In this document: one piece after another, positions 28,313 to 38,231 of the stretch
Position numbering within the stretch: the stretch's first letter is position 1
How the letters are laid out: each line of letters starts with the position of its first letter
Assembly (NCBI GenBank): GCA_965247965.1
Contig: OZ252053.1
Coordinates: 868,001-932,000, forward strand
Length of the DNA stretch: 64,000 bases
Origin: UBA7328 sp965247965
GTDB taxonomy: Bacteria > Bacteroidota > Bacteroidia > Chitinophagales > Saprospiraceae
Direction: 5' to 3'
Notes under the pieces: generated by a model
Seen by the model: the letters and a program-made list of their open reading frames with translations, nothing else
What the model was told of the DNA's origin: nothing
Database searches by the model: none
Program-made: the position numbers and the translations under genes

Positions 28313-28993
28313 TTACGATGGAAAAACTGGAAAATTTCTCAAACTATATATCAAAGGCCCTGGATCCAGCACCCATATCATAGGATTTACATTTGGCCCT
28401 GATAATAACGGGGATGGAATTCAGGATTGCTACGTGACACGCTTTGGCTTTGGTATTGCACTTTATGATGGTAAGACTGGAGTATTTCAAGATACTTTTG
28501 TTCCAATCAGTGCGGGATTCATTGTGCCAGTCAACATTAAATTCGGTCCTGATAAGAATGGTGATGGAATCGATGATCGATGATTGTTATGTATTAGATG
28601 CACTTAATACTAGTGAGAGAAAGAGACGGGACCTATTTATTTTTGATGGAGAAACAGGTGCATCATTAGCAGTCTACCCCCTACCTTTTGTTACATGGGA
28701 TTTCGATTTTGGAGCGGACGGCAATGGTGATGGACAGCCGGAATTGCTTCTAATTGATTCGACTGGGATTTACCGGATTGATGGAAAATCCGGAAACTTT
28801 ATTGATCATTACACCAATCCTCTTTTTGGAGGTGGTTTAGAGAACGCCAGTAGTTTGACCTTCGGTCCCGACGGACATGCTTACGTCGCTGACCTCGGTA
28901 CCAATAGTGTTATACGATTTGACGGATTTCCCAGAATATCTGCCTCAATAAGCTTAGATGAGGGAAATCCTGGTTTTACACCTACTTCCACTA

Positions 28994-30261
28994 GTGTTCA
29001 GTCAAGCGCATAAATCTGGGTAAAAAGAATAAAGTAACTTCGAATGTTGTTTTGCATAAAGATTAGAGTGACCACCTGATCAAAAAGAGAATATAGAGCC
29101 TTGATTAATGAACAAAAAAAAGAATCATGGCAAAATTTTACAAAGTAACCTTAACCGAAGAAGAGCGTAGTGAATTAGAGCGAATAATAAGCATACCCAA
29201 TAGTAAGTCAATTAGGACCAAGCGGAGTTATATATTATTGGCCTCAGATGAGAATGGAGATAAGCATTGGACAGATAAAAAGATTCAAATTGCCTATGGA
29301 ATGACGATAAATGGAATAGAGCGAATGCGAAAAAGATTTGTGGAACACGGATTTGAAGCAGCGCTATATGGAAAGAAAAGAGAATATGTAAAAGAAAAGA
29401 TATTTGACGGTCGGGTAGAAAGCCATTTACTATCCTTAAGATGTGAAGAAGTTCCTGATGGTCATTCAGGGTGGAGTTTACGATTATTGGCTGATAAGAT
29501 GGTAGAATTGGAATATGTAGAAAGCATCAGTCATGAATCTATACGGCAGATACTAAAAAAAACAAAATTAAACCCTGGCGAGTCAAAGGTTGGATAATGC
29601 CAAAGAAAGGAGCAGATTTTGTTCATAAAATGGAAGCGGTATTAGATGTATATGAACGACCATATGACCCGACTCATCCAGTAATCTGTTTAGATGAGTC
29701 CCCTAAACAGATCATAAGTGAAACAAAGAAAAGCTATATGGATTCAAAGGGTATATTACATCAAGACTATGAGTATAAAAGAGAAGGAGTAAAAAGTATG
29801 TACATGATCGTAGAACCCTTAGGAGAATACAGAGAAGTACATATTGAGGATAATCACAATAGTCAGACTTACGCAAAAATCATCATGAACTTAGTAGAAA
29901 AAACATATAGCGCTGCTAACAAAATCACATTGGTAGAGGACAATTTAAGTGCACATAAATTAAGTACCTTATATGAAATTATGCCTGCCCCCAGAGCCCG
30001 AAACATAGTGAAAAAGATAGAAGTTGTTCGCACACCGGCACATGCTTCCTGGCTCAATATTGCAGAATGTGAATTGAGCGTATTAACACGGTGTGGTTTG
30101 AAAAGTAGAATGTCAGATGAAGAACAACTCAAAAAACAAACCAAAGCCTGGTATGGGTACAGAAACAAAAACCAAAAAGGAGTAGATTGGCAATTTACAA
30201 CGAGTGATGCGCGCATTAAACTAAAAAATCTTTACCCAGACTATATAATTTGACTGAACAC
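28994..30261 (+). mobile_element. IS630-type insertion sequence at a TA target
   Basis: Inverted ends GTGTTCAGTCAA (left) and TTGACTGAACAC (right) extend imperfectly through CTGGGTAAA. TA dinucleotides flank it at 28992-28993 and 30262-30263, as IS630/Tc1 elements leave. Length 1,268 bp. Removing it restores the host frame exactly (ACT AGT ACT CGG). Confidence 0.88.
29127..30253 (+). CDS. IS630-family transposase in two frames
   Basis: Frame 1 (29127-29597, 156 residues) is the helix-turn-helix N-domain. Frame 2 (29597-30253, 218 residues) is the catalytic domain with PVICLDESPKQ (Asp), ITLVEDNLSAHK (Asp) and ASWLNIAECELSVL (Glu). At CTAAAAAAAAC (A8, about 29557-29566) a -1 shift gives LKKNKIKPWRVKGWIMPKK, the normal IS630 linker; without it frame 1 ends in NPGESKVG. 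Likely translated as a fusion by slippage on the A-run. A simple frameshift mutation is the alternative. Confidence 0.8.
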
Positions 30262-31615
30262 TAGTACTCGGGTAGGAATCGGAAGAATTATTGATCTTAG
30301 AAACAGTAATGAAAGTGGGGAAGGATCTCTACGGGAGGGAATAGAGAAAGCTAACGTGGAAGAGGATGATGGCAAAAGCATTGCAATACCGGATAGACTA
30401 CCCGTCACAATTGTCAATAGGATACCTGGCACTGGACCACACAAGATTGTACTAAATACGCGACTTCCTCCATTAACAGGGTCCTGGATCACCTTAGATG
30501 GGCGGGATTCCACCGGTCATCCGGCTATTATTATTGACGGTAGTCAATTACAGAATGCAGATGATGGGCTTACTCTGGAAGGTGGCAATGCTAGGTTGCG
30601 TGGGTTGATAATTCAGAATATGCCAAGACATGGAATTGTGCTGAAAAACAAAGGAGGAAATGTGATTGAGCACTCAATCATTGGCACCAACTTCGAAGGA
30701 TCTGAGAACCTGGGTAATTCTGGAGCCGGCATTTATGTGGAGAATTTGGGTACTAATATTATTGGGGAAGGACTGATTGGAATTGGAAATACCATCGCAT
30801 TCAATAAGGAAGGAGGGATTGTCATTAAAAATGGTACTTCTAATTATATCCATCACAATTCTATTTTTGCAAATGAGGGCTTAGGCATTGACCTGGGGGG
30901 CGATGGTCATACTGAAAACGATATAGATGATTCGGATATAGGACCAAATAACCTACAAAATTATCCGGAGATCCAAGAAGTAGAAATCATGAGTGGCAAT
31001 ATAACCCTAACTTACAGTGTTCCATCTGACCCAGCCCATTCTCTCTATCCCATCAATGTCGATTTCTTCATCGCCGACAGCACCGGCGAGCAAGGACAAA
31101 CGTATATTTGGACCGAAACCATATATCAAGAAAATCAAAATTCACTGAAAACGATTACGTTCGCACCTGCGCTTATGGTCAATGAGAATGATCAGATCGT
31201 GGCGACGGCTACCGATGCATCAGGCAATACTTCTGAATTCTATGTACCTAAGGTGAGTACAGCGACCTCTGTTGTATCATCATTTATAGGATTCTCTTTT
31301 CCTCAGAATTTTCCAAATCCGTTTCAAGGGACTACGCAGATCAAATATACACTTCCTATAACCTCCTTCGTTCGTGTTTCTATTTACAATGCTGTAGGTC
31401 AGCAGGTAAGCGCACTGGTTCAAGAAAAACAACGGCCCGGAGATTACTTCGTAACATGGGATACAATTGGAAAATCTGCGAGGCGACTGACTGCAGGGAT
31501 ATATTACTGCCGGATGGAGATTACCTCAGACGCCAAAGCTGGTGGGCAGTATGTGCAATACCTGAAGATGATACTGATAAGGTAAAGCATTTGTACCTAT
31601 CATAAAATATGATGT

Positions 31616-31804
31616 TCATCGAGTCTGGTTTAATTCTTCCAGGTTTTCTGCCAAATCTTCCAAAACCTTTGTTTCCTTTTCTCTGTCATTTCGCTCTTCA
31701 TTCCAGTTATTAATCTGCAAAGCAATAAGTATCTCAATGACTACCAGAGCAATTTCTCCAACGGCATAGAGGAGGTATTTTCTGGTGCTCCCAGATTCAA
31801 TCAA
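31616..31804 (-). pseudogene. DUF6090 protein, N-terminal fragment
   Basis: 62 codons: RKYLLYAVGEIALVVIEILI, then ALQINNWNEERNDREKET. This is the start of DUF6090 (Bacteroidota single-pass membrane proteins of unknown function, normally about 250 residues). It ends early at a stop, so only the membrane anchor remains. Confidence 0.75.
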
Positions 31805-32171
31805 TGATCACCTTATTTTTCTGAGGTATGTGAGCATGGATTAAAGATAGTGAACAGAGCGGAACTGGAAGTCGCTATCAACCCAGTTAAATAAAAGGTT
31901 CATTATTCTTTACTCGGATTCACCTACTGACGATCCTTATGTCGGTCGACACCTTGTAATTCCTCTTTAATGAGCTGAAGGACCTGCTGACTTTCATTGA
32001 TGCATTGTTCGTATCGAATCTTTAAAAATCTGCGTGTTCCATTCGAATTATTAATTAAACTGAGATAGTAGGGATCATTCAAAAGAAACTCATAATTAAC
32101 AGGAACCAAATCAGCCGAAAACGTATTAAGGAAGTTTTCATCTAAATATTTCTTGTGAAAAGGATCAGGGT

Positions 32172-34282
32172 TTAACCCAACTTGAGCAACTTCGAAGATA
32201 ACTATCTGATATACAGAGAGTTAAATCAATGGTACACAACATATTTTTTTATTGATTTTGGTAATTTTTTTATTCCCATAATTTTATAGATGTGTCCTAC
32301 TGACTTTTCGGGAGATGATGGTTTTCTGATGTGTATTTCTTTGGTTCTCATTTTCATTTTGATTGTATTCATTTTTTGGGAGTTCATTATCCTTACAATG
32401 TTTGTCCAATCGTGATTGATATTGTTTTGTTTGAGCCGGTGGCGGATGGCAGCTACCATTTGATAGGCCATTAATCCCAAATGGATGTGTGCTGTTGAGT
32501 ACTTATCTTTTTGATGAAAAATAGGACGGATGCGAAGGTCGGTTTTTAAGCAACAGAATGTTGATTCTACTTCTCGGATGGTATTGTATATTTCCCATAT
32601 ATTTTCATCACTCATTCCTTCCAGGTTGGTGCGTATAAAATAAACACCACTCCGATTGTTTTGTGTCCAATCTTTTTTTGACCAAGTGATCTGAACTGCA
32701 TTTGCATTTTCTTCTTTGACTTTGATTTCGTAGTTACTGTGTGCCTTTTTACAACTTTCCTTTGCTCTTCCTATTCGTTCCCATACTTTGTTTATTTTTT
32801 TAGTCCCTCCTTTTTTGTGAATACCCTGCTGGATGGTTGTAAGTTTTTCTTCAAATTTTTGTTCGGATTGGGTCAAAATTGATTGTTCTTTCTTCTTCTT
32901 CATTTCGCTTTTTACCAAAAGCCATTTGTCTGGTTTCCCATCGGGGTCGAGTAATTTGATCTCGATTTTGTTTTTTCTTTTATCAGTTATTTTGATCATC
33001 TCACTCATATGATTTTCGTAGTCCTTTAGATGTGTGCGGCTCACACACACATATTTTTCTCCATTTTTTTGCAATACTTTTAGGTTTTCTTCGGTGGCTA
33101 TTCCTGCGTCTATGACTACTACTTTGCCCAGTTGTCCGCTTTTGCTTTTTTTCTTCAGCTCTCGGATCACCTCCATCAATGTAGAACTATCCGATATATT
33201 GCCCTGGTCTATTTTGCTGTATCGTAAAAAACCATATTTGTTGACAACAGCTGAAAAACTGACTAATCTACAATCACTTCTTTTTTCTTTGCTTTTTGCA
33301 AATTTGGCCAGTATACTTCCCAGTTTTCTACCCTCAAAATAGGTGTTTGTCAAATCGTATATCATAAGGGTATCTTTCAGACTGAATATGTCCATTGTGT
33401 TTTGATATACATGATCGGTATACTCATCAAAATGTTCGGACAGTTTTTCGGCCGTTCGATATAAGGCAAATCGAGTAGGGGACGATTCGATGGTGTCAAA
33501 CAGTTCCCACAAAGCACTGTTTTGTTCCAGCAATTGAGCTGTTTTATGTTCTGATGCTGGAAAAACAGCCCTACTGATCATACTCAGCAGTGCTAGGTCG
33601 CTTTCTTTTTGAACAAATCCTTTTGATTTGAGAAGGTTGTCAATCTTTAATTCCTTTGCTATGTTCAAACACAGCCACTCTGCTCCTACTTCTCTGCATT
33701 GGTCTGTGTCGATCGAAGCGGTATCAATTTCTTCAAAGTTTGCAGTTTGACGATCTGCTGGTTTGGATAAGGGTTGGCCTTGTTCCTCTTTTTCTTTTTT
33801 TAGGTATTTTTTATACCATTGGTCGACTTGTTTTTTATACTCATCTTCCAAACCATCGTAATAACAATGAGTAGTTTCAAGATGAAGTTGTCCATAAATT
33901 TTTTCTTCCAGTGCCTTAGCAATTTTCCTTCTCAAGTCTTTGTCATTCAAAAACTTTTGGGATCCCAGGTAGAGCACATTTCGTTGTTTGGATTTACCAT
34001 TTATCCTGGAGCCTTGAACCAATACATACTGTAAGAAAACTTTACCGGGTTTTGAATTCGATTTTTTAGTTTCTCTAATGAACATATGGTAAAGATACGG
34101 AATACAACAACAGATGCACCATACATACTACACAACATATCAAATACATAAAATATTCTTTTGCTGATAATCAGCACATTATGAAAAAATATCTCTTAAA
34201 AAAAATTAAAAAACCCCCGAAATAGTCGTAAATAAGACGAAAATCTGGCCCCAGGAGATATGCCATGCTCAAGTTGGGTTAA
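32172..34282 (-). mobile_element. IS1634-type insertion sequence
   Basis: 17-bp perfect inverted repeats: TTAACCCAACTTGAGCA (32172-32188) and TGCTCAAGTTGGGTTAA (34266-34282). A target duplication is not clear. It carries one full-length transposase gene and interrupts the DUF6090 gene. Confidence 0.75.
32226..34085 (-). CDS. IS1634-family transposase
   Basis: 619 residues, intact. An N-terminal RINGKSKQRNVLYLG segment, TLMIYDLTNTYFEGRKLGS (first Asp), AKFAKSKEKRSDCRLVSFSA, KVVVIDAGIATEENLKVLQK (second Asp), and late TIREVESTFCCLKTDLRIRP (Glu region). Very AT-rich and lysine-rich compared with the neighbours, as expected of an imported element. A full-length gene and perfect ends suggest a potentially mobile copy. 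Confidence 0.9.
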   Translation of the reverse strand: MFIRETKKSNSKPGKVFLQYVLVQGSRINGKSKQRNVLYLGSQKFLNDKDLRRKIAKALEEKIYGQLHLETTHCYYDGLEDEYKKQVDQWYKKYLKKEKEEQGQPLSKPADRQTANFEEIDTASIDTDQCREVGAEWLCLNIAKELKIDNLLKSKGFVQKESDLALLSMISRAVFPASEHKTAQLLEQNSALWELFDTIESSPTRFALYRTAEKLSEHFDEYTDHVYQNTMDIFSLKDTLMIYDLTNTYFEGRKLGSILAKFAKSKEKRSDCRLVSFSAVVNKYGFLRYSKIDQGNISDSSTLMEVIRELKKKSKSGQLGKVVVIDAGIATEENLKVLQKNGEKYVCVSRTHLKDYENHMSEMIKITDKRKNKIEIKLLDPDGKPDKWLLVKSEMKKKKEQSILTQSEQKFEEKLTTIQQGIHKKGGTKKINKVWERIGRAKESCKKAHSNYEIKVKEENANAVQITWSKKDWTQNNRSGVYFIRTNLEGMSDENIWEIYNTIREVESTFCCLKTDLRIRPIFHQKDKYSTAHIHLGLMAYQMVAAIRHRLKQNNINHDWTNIVRIMNSQKMNTIKMKMRTKEIHIRKPSSPEKSVGHIYKIMGIKKLPKSIKKYVVYH

Positions 34283-34316
34283 GATTTCAGCCATCATCCG
34301 CAGGCGGTCATGACCA

Positions 34317-35696
34317 TCAATGAAACTTATTCCGCCGAGGTGTTCGATCTAAAATCCTGGAAATATTTCTTCCCATCGAGTCCAGGAAAAATTCATAGGT
34401 CAGCAGAAAAGTGATCGTATGGTGCGTATACTTTGGTGCATTTCGATCAAATAATTCGATACGTGGAAATCGGTTGAATTGATCCACTGAATGGTCAATT
34501 GCAAATCCCCAATCCAGGCCTATCACAAATGAAGAGTTTTTATGATTGACCTTGCACCCCAAAGCGATCTGTGTCCTGTTTTGCTCGAGTACAATGACCG
34601 TCTGCGAATCATCTAAAGGTTCGACATTGTGGTAAGCGTTTAAGTTGGTTCGGGCACTGCATAAAAATTGAATATTTGGGCTTAGCATTCGTGCATAACC
34701 CACTGCGAAATTAGCGATACTAGCTGTACCTCCATTAAGAATCAGCGGATCGGCATTGACGTTTTGTACTCTAAAAATTTCATGCCTTTCCACGCCGGGA
34801 TAGATAGATGCATTGAACCATATCTCGGAACTGTCGGAAAGCACTTTGGCATATCCCAAATCTATTTGCCATCCGTTTTTAAGTGTAGGATCAAGGTCAA
34901 AATCAACGGTGCTGTTGAGTGAGTGAATACCTGCGTCAAAGGACGATGTAGATTTGTCAAAACTGGCAGACTTGATCATTGACCTATAGTTAGGAGTAGT
35001 AACAACCACCCCTATTCGGTCATCCCGACGATCGATGCTTATACCGATCTTTGTAACCATTGAGAATAGAGAGCTGTATTCGAGAATCAAGTTTTCATTG
35101 AAAAAGGAATTTCGAATCCCTCGCGTATCAGCAGTTTCCGATGATATACTATAGTTATATGAAGTATTCAGAAAACTCCAAAATTGGCTAACGCCAAACG
35201 ACACAGCATCCGCCAGTTTAAAATTACTACCCAAACCAAACCACTTTTCATCTCCTTCATAGCGATATTTGAAAGACTCATTTTTGTCCAATCCGTTAAG
35301 TGTTCTTAGATCGCTGTATTCTATCCCGTTGTTCCAAATGTCTTTTTGCAAGATTGAGAATACGACCTCGAAATCTTTGATGGATGTTTTATACGTGATC
35401 AGGCTGGAGTTAAACAAGAAATTGAGCGATTTGAGATCATCACCGCTATTGAAATAATCCCCGTAATTATAAGAGCTTAACGAAGGCATGAACAGTGCCA
35501 GGTCAAAGCCTTTGTCCTTAGCATATCTCAGAGCAGCCGGATTGTAATATACCATACTGAGATCAGAGCTTCCGGCGGTAACAGCACCACCCAAGAGTGT
35601 ACTCTTCAGTCCGAATTGTTGGGTATTGTAGAAAAAGGATTGACCAGTCCCTGGATTCGATAGAACAAAAAGAATTATGACAATAGCTATTCTCAT
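34317..35696 (-). CDS. Outer-membrane beta-barrel protein (OMPP1/FadL-like)
   Basis: 459 residues from the ATG at 35696, chosen because it begins a signal peptide (MRIAIVIILFVLSNPGTGQS) and avoids overlap with the phosphoesterase fragment upstream. The mature start SFFYNTQQFGLKSTLLGGAV followed by AGSSDLSMVYYNPAALRYAK is the N-terminal plug pattern of FadL/OMPP1 and PorV-type barrels. The rest alternates aromatic-rich beta strands. It could be a transporter for hydrophobic compounds or a type IX-related barrel; the substrate is unknown. Confidence 0.75.
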   Translation of the reverse strand: MRIAIVIILFVLSNPGTGQSFFYNTQQFGLKSTLLGGAVTAGSSDLSMVYYNPAALRYAKDKGFDLALFMPSLSSYNYGDYFNSGDDLKSLNFLFNSSLITYKTSIKDFEVVFSILQKDIWNNGIEYSDLRTLNGLDKNESFKYRYEGDEKWFGLGSNFKLADAVSFGVSQFWSFLNTSYNYSISSETADTRGIRNSFFNENLILEYSSLFSMVTKIGISIDRRDDRIGVVVTTPNYRSMIKSASFDKSTSSFDAGIHSLNSTVDFDLDPTLKNGWQIDLGYAKVLSDSSEIWFNASIYPGVERHEIFRVQNVNADPLILNGGTASIANFAVGYARMLSPNIQFLCSARTNLNAYHNVEPLDDSQTVIVLEQNRTQIALGCKVNHKNSSFVIGLDWGFAIDHSVDQFNRFPRIELFDRNAPKYTHHTITFLLTYEFFLDSMGRNISRILDRTPRRNKFH

Positions 35697-35718
35697 GCCA
35701 TACCAAATTATGAAATAT

Positions 35719-35949
35719 TCAATTAGCGCGAGTCTTTCCTTCAGAAATCCAGATATCTGACTGTCGTATATAATCTTGTTTTCCTTCAATGGCACACAGA
35801 TCACCTGAGTGTATTAAGCAGTCCATTTTCTCATTGGCGATTACCCTAAGCGTTTTTAGAAAATTGGCTCGCACATCGACTCCGCGAACGAGTTCTCCCT
35901 CATTTCCGACATGCGTATCCGTTATTTGTATGATGCGAACCATATCCAT
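35719..35949 (-). pseudogene. Metallophosphoesterase N-terminal fragment
   Basis: 76 codons: MVRIIQITDTHVGNEGELVR has the D-x-H metal motif and CLIHSGDLCAIEG the GD motif of cyclic-nucleotide/calcineurin-like phosphoesterases. The remaining GNHD and later His motifs are absent; the frame runs into DIWISEGKTRAN and stops. Truncated next to the barrel gene. Confidence 0.75.
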
Positions 35950-36015
35950 GTCAAAAAATAACGTCGTCTAAATACCACATTACTTAATGTTTGGTACACT
36001 GATTTTTTAACTACT

Positions 36016-36894
36016 TCATTGTATATTGCCATTCATCAAGGCTCGAACTTCGGCAAGGCTTGAAGAACAACACCCCCCTTTCTTTTTAGCAACAACAGCA
36101 CTCGTCGCACTCGCAAACTCCACAGTTTGCTTTAATGGCCAATTCTGAGTTGTCCCATATACAAATCCCGCAGTAAAAGCATCCCCACAACCCACAGTAT
36201 CGTCTACTTCAACCTTATGTCCAGGATGGATGACAAAAATACTCCCATCAAAAACCTTTGACCCTTTAGCGCCCTTAGTAAGAATAAATACATCAAGATC
36301 AAATCGATTCACTACTTCGCTCATCGCGTCATCCTCTTCCAAATCAATACTTAACCAATCCAGCACAACCGGAAATTCCGCCTCATTGATCTTAAAAATA
36401 TGAGCGGCCGGAAGGTATTTCAATACTAGTTCTTTGCTAGTAAATGGAAATCTAAAATTGGCATCAAAAAAGTTGAGTTTGGAGTGTTCCAGCAGCTTGT
36501 CAAGCGACTTTCTGGACTGATCATCCATGCGTTGTGCCATAGTACCGTAGATCACGCCTGTCTGAGCTGCTATTTCAAGTAGACTGTCAGATATCGGTAT
36601 AGCATCCCAGGCTACCGGCATTTTGATGTCATAAGTAGGTACGCCCTTTTCATCCAAAATAATGTCCACCGTACTCGTCGGATAGTAACCCAGTCGAGCC
36701 ACGTGGCTTCGATCAAGTCCTAAATTGTCTATATCTTCCAGGAGTTCGTCGCCAAGCACATCATCTCCTACAGCGCTGATAATCAATGGTTTAAGGCCAA
36801 GATTGTGCATCTGGACAGTCATGTTCAATAGAGCCCCGCCAAGTACTTTGCCTGTTGGTAAGCAGTCCCATAGTATTTCTCCGAAGCAGATCAT
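36016..36894 (-). CDS. PfkB-family carbohydrate kinase (fructokinase-like)
   Basis: 292 residues. Starts MICFGEILWDCLPTGKVLGG, the fructokinase signature, with GGALLNMTVQMHNLG as PfkB motif 1. Motif 2 DDTVGCGDAFTAGFVYG carries the catalytic Asp. It phosphorylates a sugar or sugar acid with ATP; substrate unresolved (fructose or 2-keto-3-deoxygluconate type). No immediate operon partner. Confidence 0.88.
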   Translation of the reverse strand: MICFGEILWDCLPTGKVLGGALLNMTVQMHNLGLKPLIISAVGDDVLGDELLEDIDNLGLDRSHVARLGYYPTSTVDIILDEKGVPTYDIKMPVAWDAIPISDSLLEIAAQTGVIYGTMAQRMDDQSRKSLDKLLEHSKLNFFDANFRFPFTSKELVLKYLPAAHIFKINEAEFPVVLDWLSIDLEEDDAMSEVVNRFDLDVFILTKGAKGSKVFDGSIFVIHPGHKVEVDDTVGCGDAFTAGFVYGTTQNWPLKQTVEFASATSAVVAKKKGGCCSSSLAEVRALMNGNIQ

Positions 36895-36899
36895 TTTTG

Positions 36900-37020
36900 T
36901 TAATCGTTTATTTGTTTATGCGTTTATCCGTTTATGAGGTTTACTAAGACGTATTAGATCCAAGTATAAACGAATACACGCATACACGAATACACAATTT
37001 TCCAGCTCGACCGCTATAAG
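36900..37020. repeat. Degenerate GTTTATCCG/ACGAATACAC intergenic repeat
   Basis: GTTTATTTGTTTATGCG-like and GTTTATCCGTTTATG units, then ACGAATACACGCATACACG units. This is the short degenerate tandem common between genes in Bacteroidota; no gene. Confidence 0.5.
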
Positions 37021-37044
37021 TGCCTATTCGAGCAGGATAATTTC

Positions 37045-38165
37045 CTAGTAATTCTTTTCTATCCTCAACGTCGGATATTCAATCCCCAATTGCTCAAGGT
37101 ACGTTTCATACTTGCTTTCGTCATAATAGAACTTTTCCAGCAGTGGTCGAAACTCTCCTTGAATATCTTCATTAAGGTAGATGGCCGGAGAATCCTCTTC
37201 GGTGATCATAGGTACATATTCATCTCCATACCTTGCTCGTTTTTGAAGTAGTCCCAGGCGGCCTCTACGATCTGTGGTTCCATGATCTTCGGATAAGTCA
37301 CGTGGCGTAAATAGTCCCAGATCGAGGCTTTAGGCGGTGCTACATTTGGTTGATCTCCTCCATTATTGATCACGGAATGTGATCTATACAAAGGATCCAG
37401 GTGTTCCCTTTGGTACTGCCAGCCGATGTTCATGAGTTCAACCGCATCGGCAGCGCTTCGTCCTCGCCATGGAGCTCCGGCCGCGTGAGCAGCTTCACCC
37501 TCAAATTCATATTCTACGGAGATCAGGCCTGTTCCCCTTGCCTGACCATAGGAGACTGTCAGATTACGGCTGACATGGGTAAAAATGGCGAGATCGACGT
37601 CGTCAAAATATCCATCACGAGTATAAAATGCTTTGGTACCGACCAGTTCTTCTGCAACACCTGGCCAGACAATTAAGGTGCCTTGAAGGCCGTCGCGTTG
37701 CATAATCTCTTTTACAGCAAGCACAGCAAGGATATTGAGTGGCGAACCGGAATTATGGCCTTCGCCATGACCAGGGGCTCCTTCGATAATAGGGTCGTGG
37801 TATGCTATACCGGGTTTTTGAGATGCTTTGGGTATACAATCCAGGTCACTTCCTATGGCAACAATTGGCTTGCCGCTACCCCACTTTGCCCACCATGCGG
37901 TGGGTATTCCCGAGATGCCGTGTTCTATTGAAAATCCATTTTCTTCCAGAATAGCAGTCAAATATTTTGAAGTTTCAATTTCTTGGAAGCCCAATTCCGA
38001 AAAACTAAAAACCTTGTCCACCAGGACTTGGGTCATTTTGGAATTGTTATCGATTTTCTCAATCAATTCAGTCTTGTATTGCTCAAGACGTTTTTCTATC
38101 TCTAATGAGTCTTGACCAAAAATCAGATTTGGTACGATCAGGGCTAAGAATATAAGTTGCCGCAT
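37045..38165 (-). pseudogene. M20 amidohydrolase (AbgB-like), internally deleted and frameshifted
   Basis: It has a signal peptide (LIFLALIVPNLIFGQ), FSFSELGFQEIETSKYL, AIGSDLDCIPKASQKPG, GHGEGHNSGSPLNIL and the EFEGEAAHAAGAPWRGRSAA dimerisation loop, all as in aminobenzoyl-glutamate hydrolase-like M20 enzymes. After ASIWDYLRHVTYPKIM the protein jumps to EAAWDYFKNEQGMEM, omitting about 110 residues, including late metal ligands. A -1 shift near 37208 then separates the tail ITEEDSPAIYLNED to EYPTLRIEKNY (stop 37045). Two independent lesions: non-functional. Confidence 0.8.
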
Positions 38166-38231
38166 ATTCGATTTACTTTGTGTACATATTTTAGTGTGAA
38201 AAGATAAATAAACATTAGCATAAAAAAGAAG

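Larger units (their letters stand above)
25396..31585 (+). pseudogene. Large secreted multi-domain protein with C-terminal sorting domain, split by two ISs
   Basis: The true start is probably ATG 25396, which gives a signal peptide (MKTIFTFCFIFAITFSISHA). Segment 1 (to 27051) has about six HAF-type repeats (NDLGQISGY, NEHGHVIGT, NNLGEVVGF), a DUF11-like beta domain (KPGKNTITFTVKNNSEVRAD) and FG-GAP/VCBS repeats (FGPDVNEDGIQDLYI). Segment 2 (28313-28993) continues IYDGKTGKFLK and more FG-GAP repeats. Segment 3 (30264-31585) has a CSLREA-like GEGSLREGIEKAN, right-handed beta-helix repeats and a C-terminal FPQNFPNPFQGTTQIKYTLP type IX sorting-type domain. Excising both ISs with their duplications, and one extra 7-bp duplication at 28569-28582, restores a single frame of about 1,200 codons. 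Function: secreted or surface-attached, ligand unknown. Confidence 0.85.
31924..34315 (-). pseudogene. DUF6090 protein, C-terminal fragment split by IS1634
   Basis: The minus strand reads GHDRLRMMAEI at 34283-34315. After the IS it continues NPDPFHKKYLDENFLNTFSA, then DLVPVNYEFLLNDPYYLSLI and RRFLKIRYEQCINESQQVLQ to a stop at 31924. This is the second half of a DUF6090 paralogue. Its N-terminal half is not present upstream, where the outer-membrane gene ends at 34317. Confidence 0.65.

Noticed and set aside
34317..35804. Longer 495-residue start for the outer-membrane protein
   Set aside because: The first 36 residues overlap the phosphoesterase fragment and place the signal peptide internally; ATG 35696 is better.
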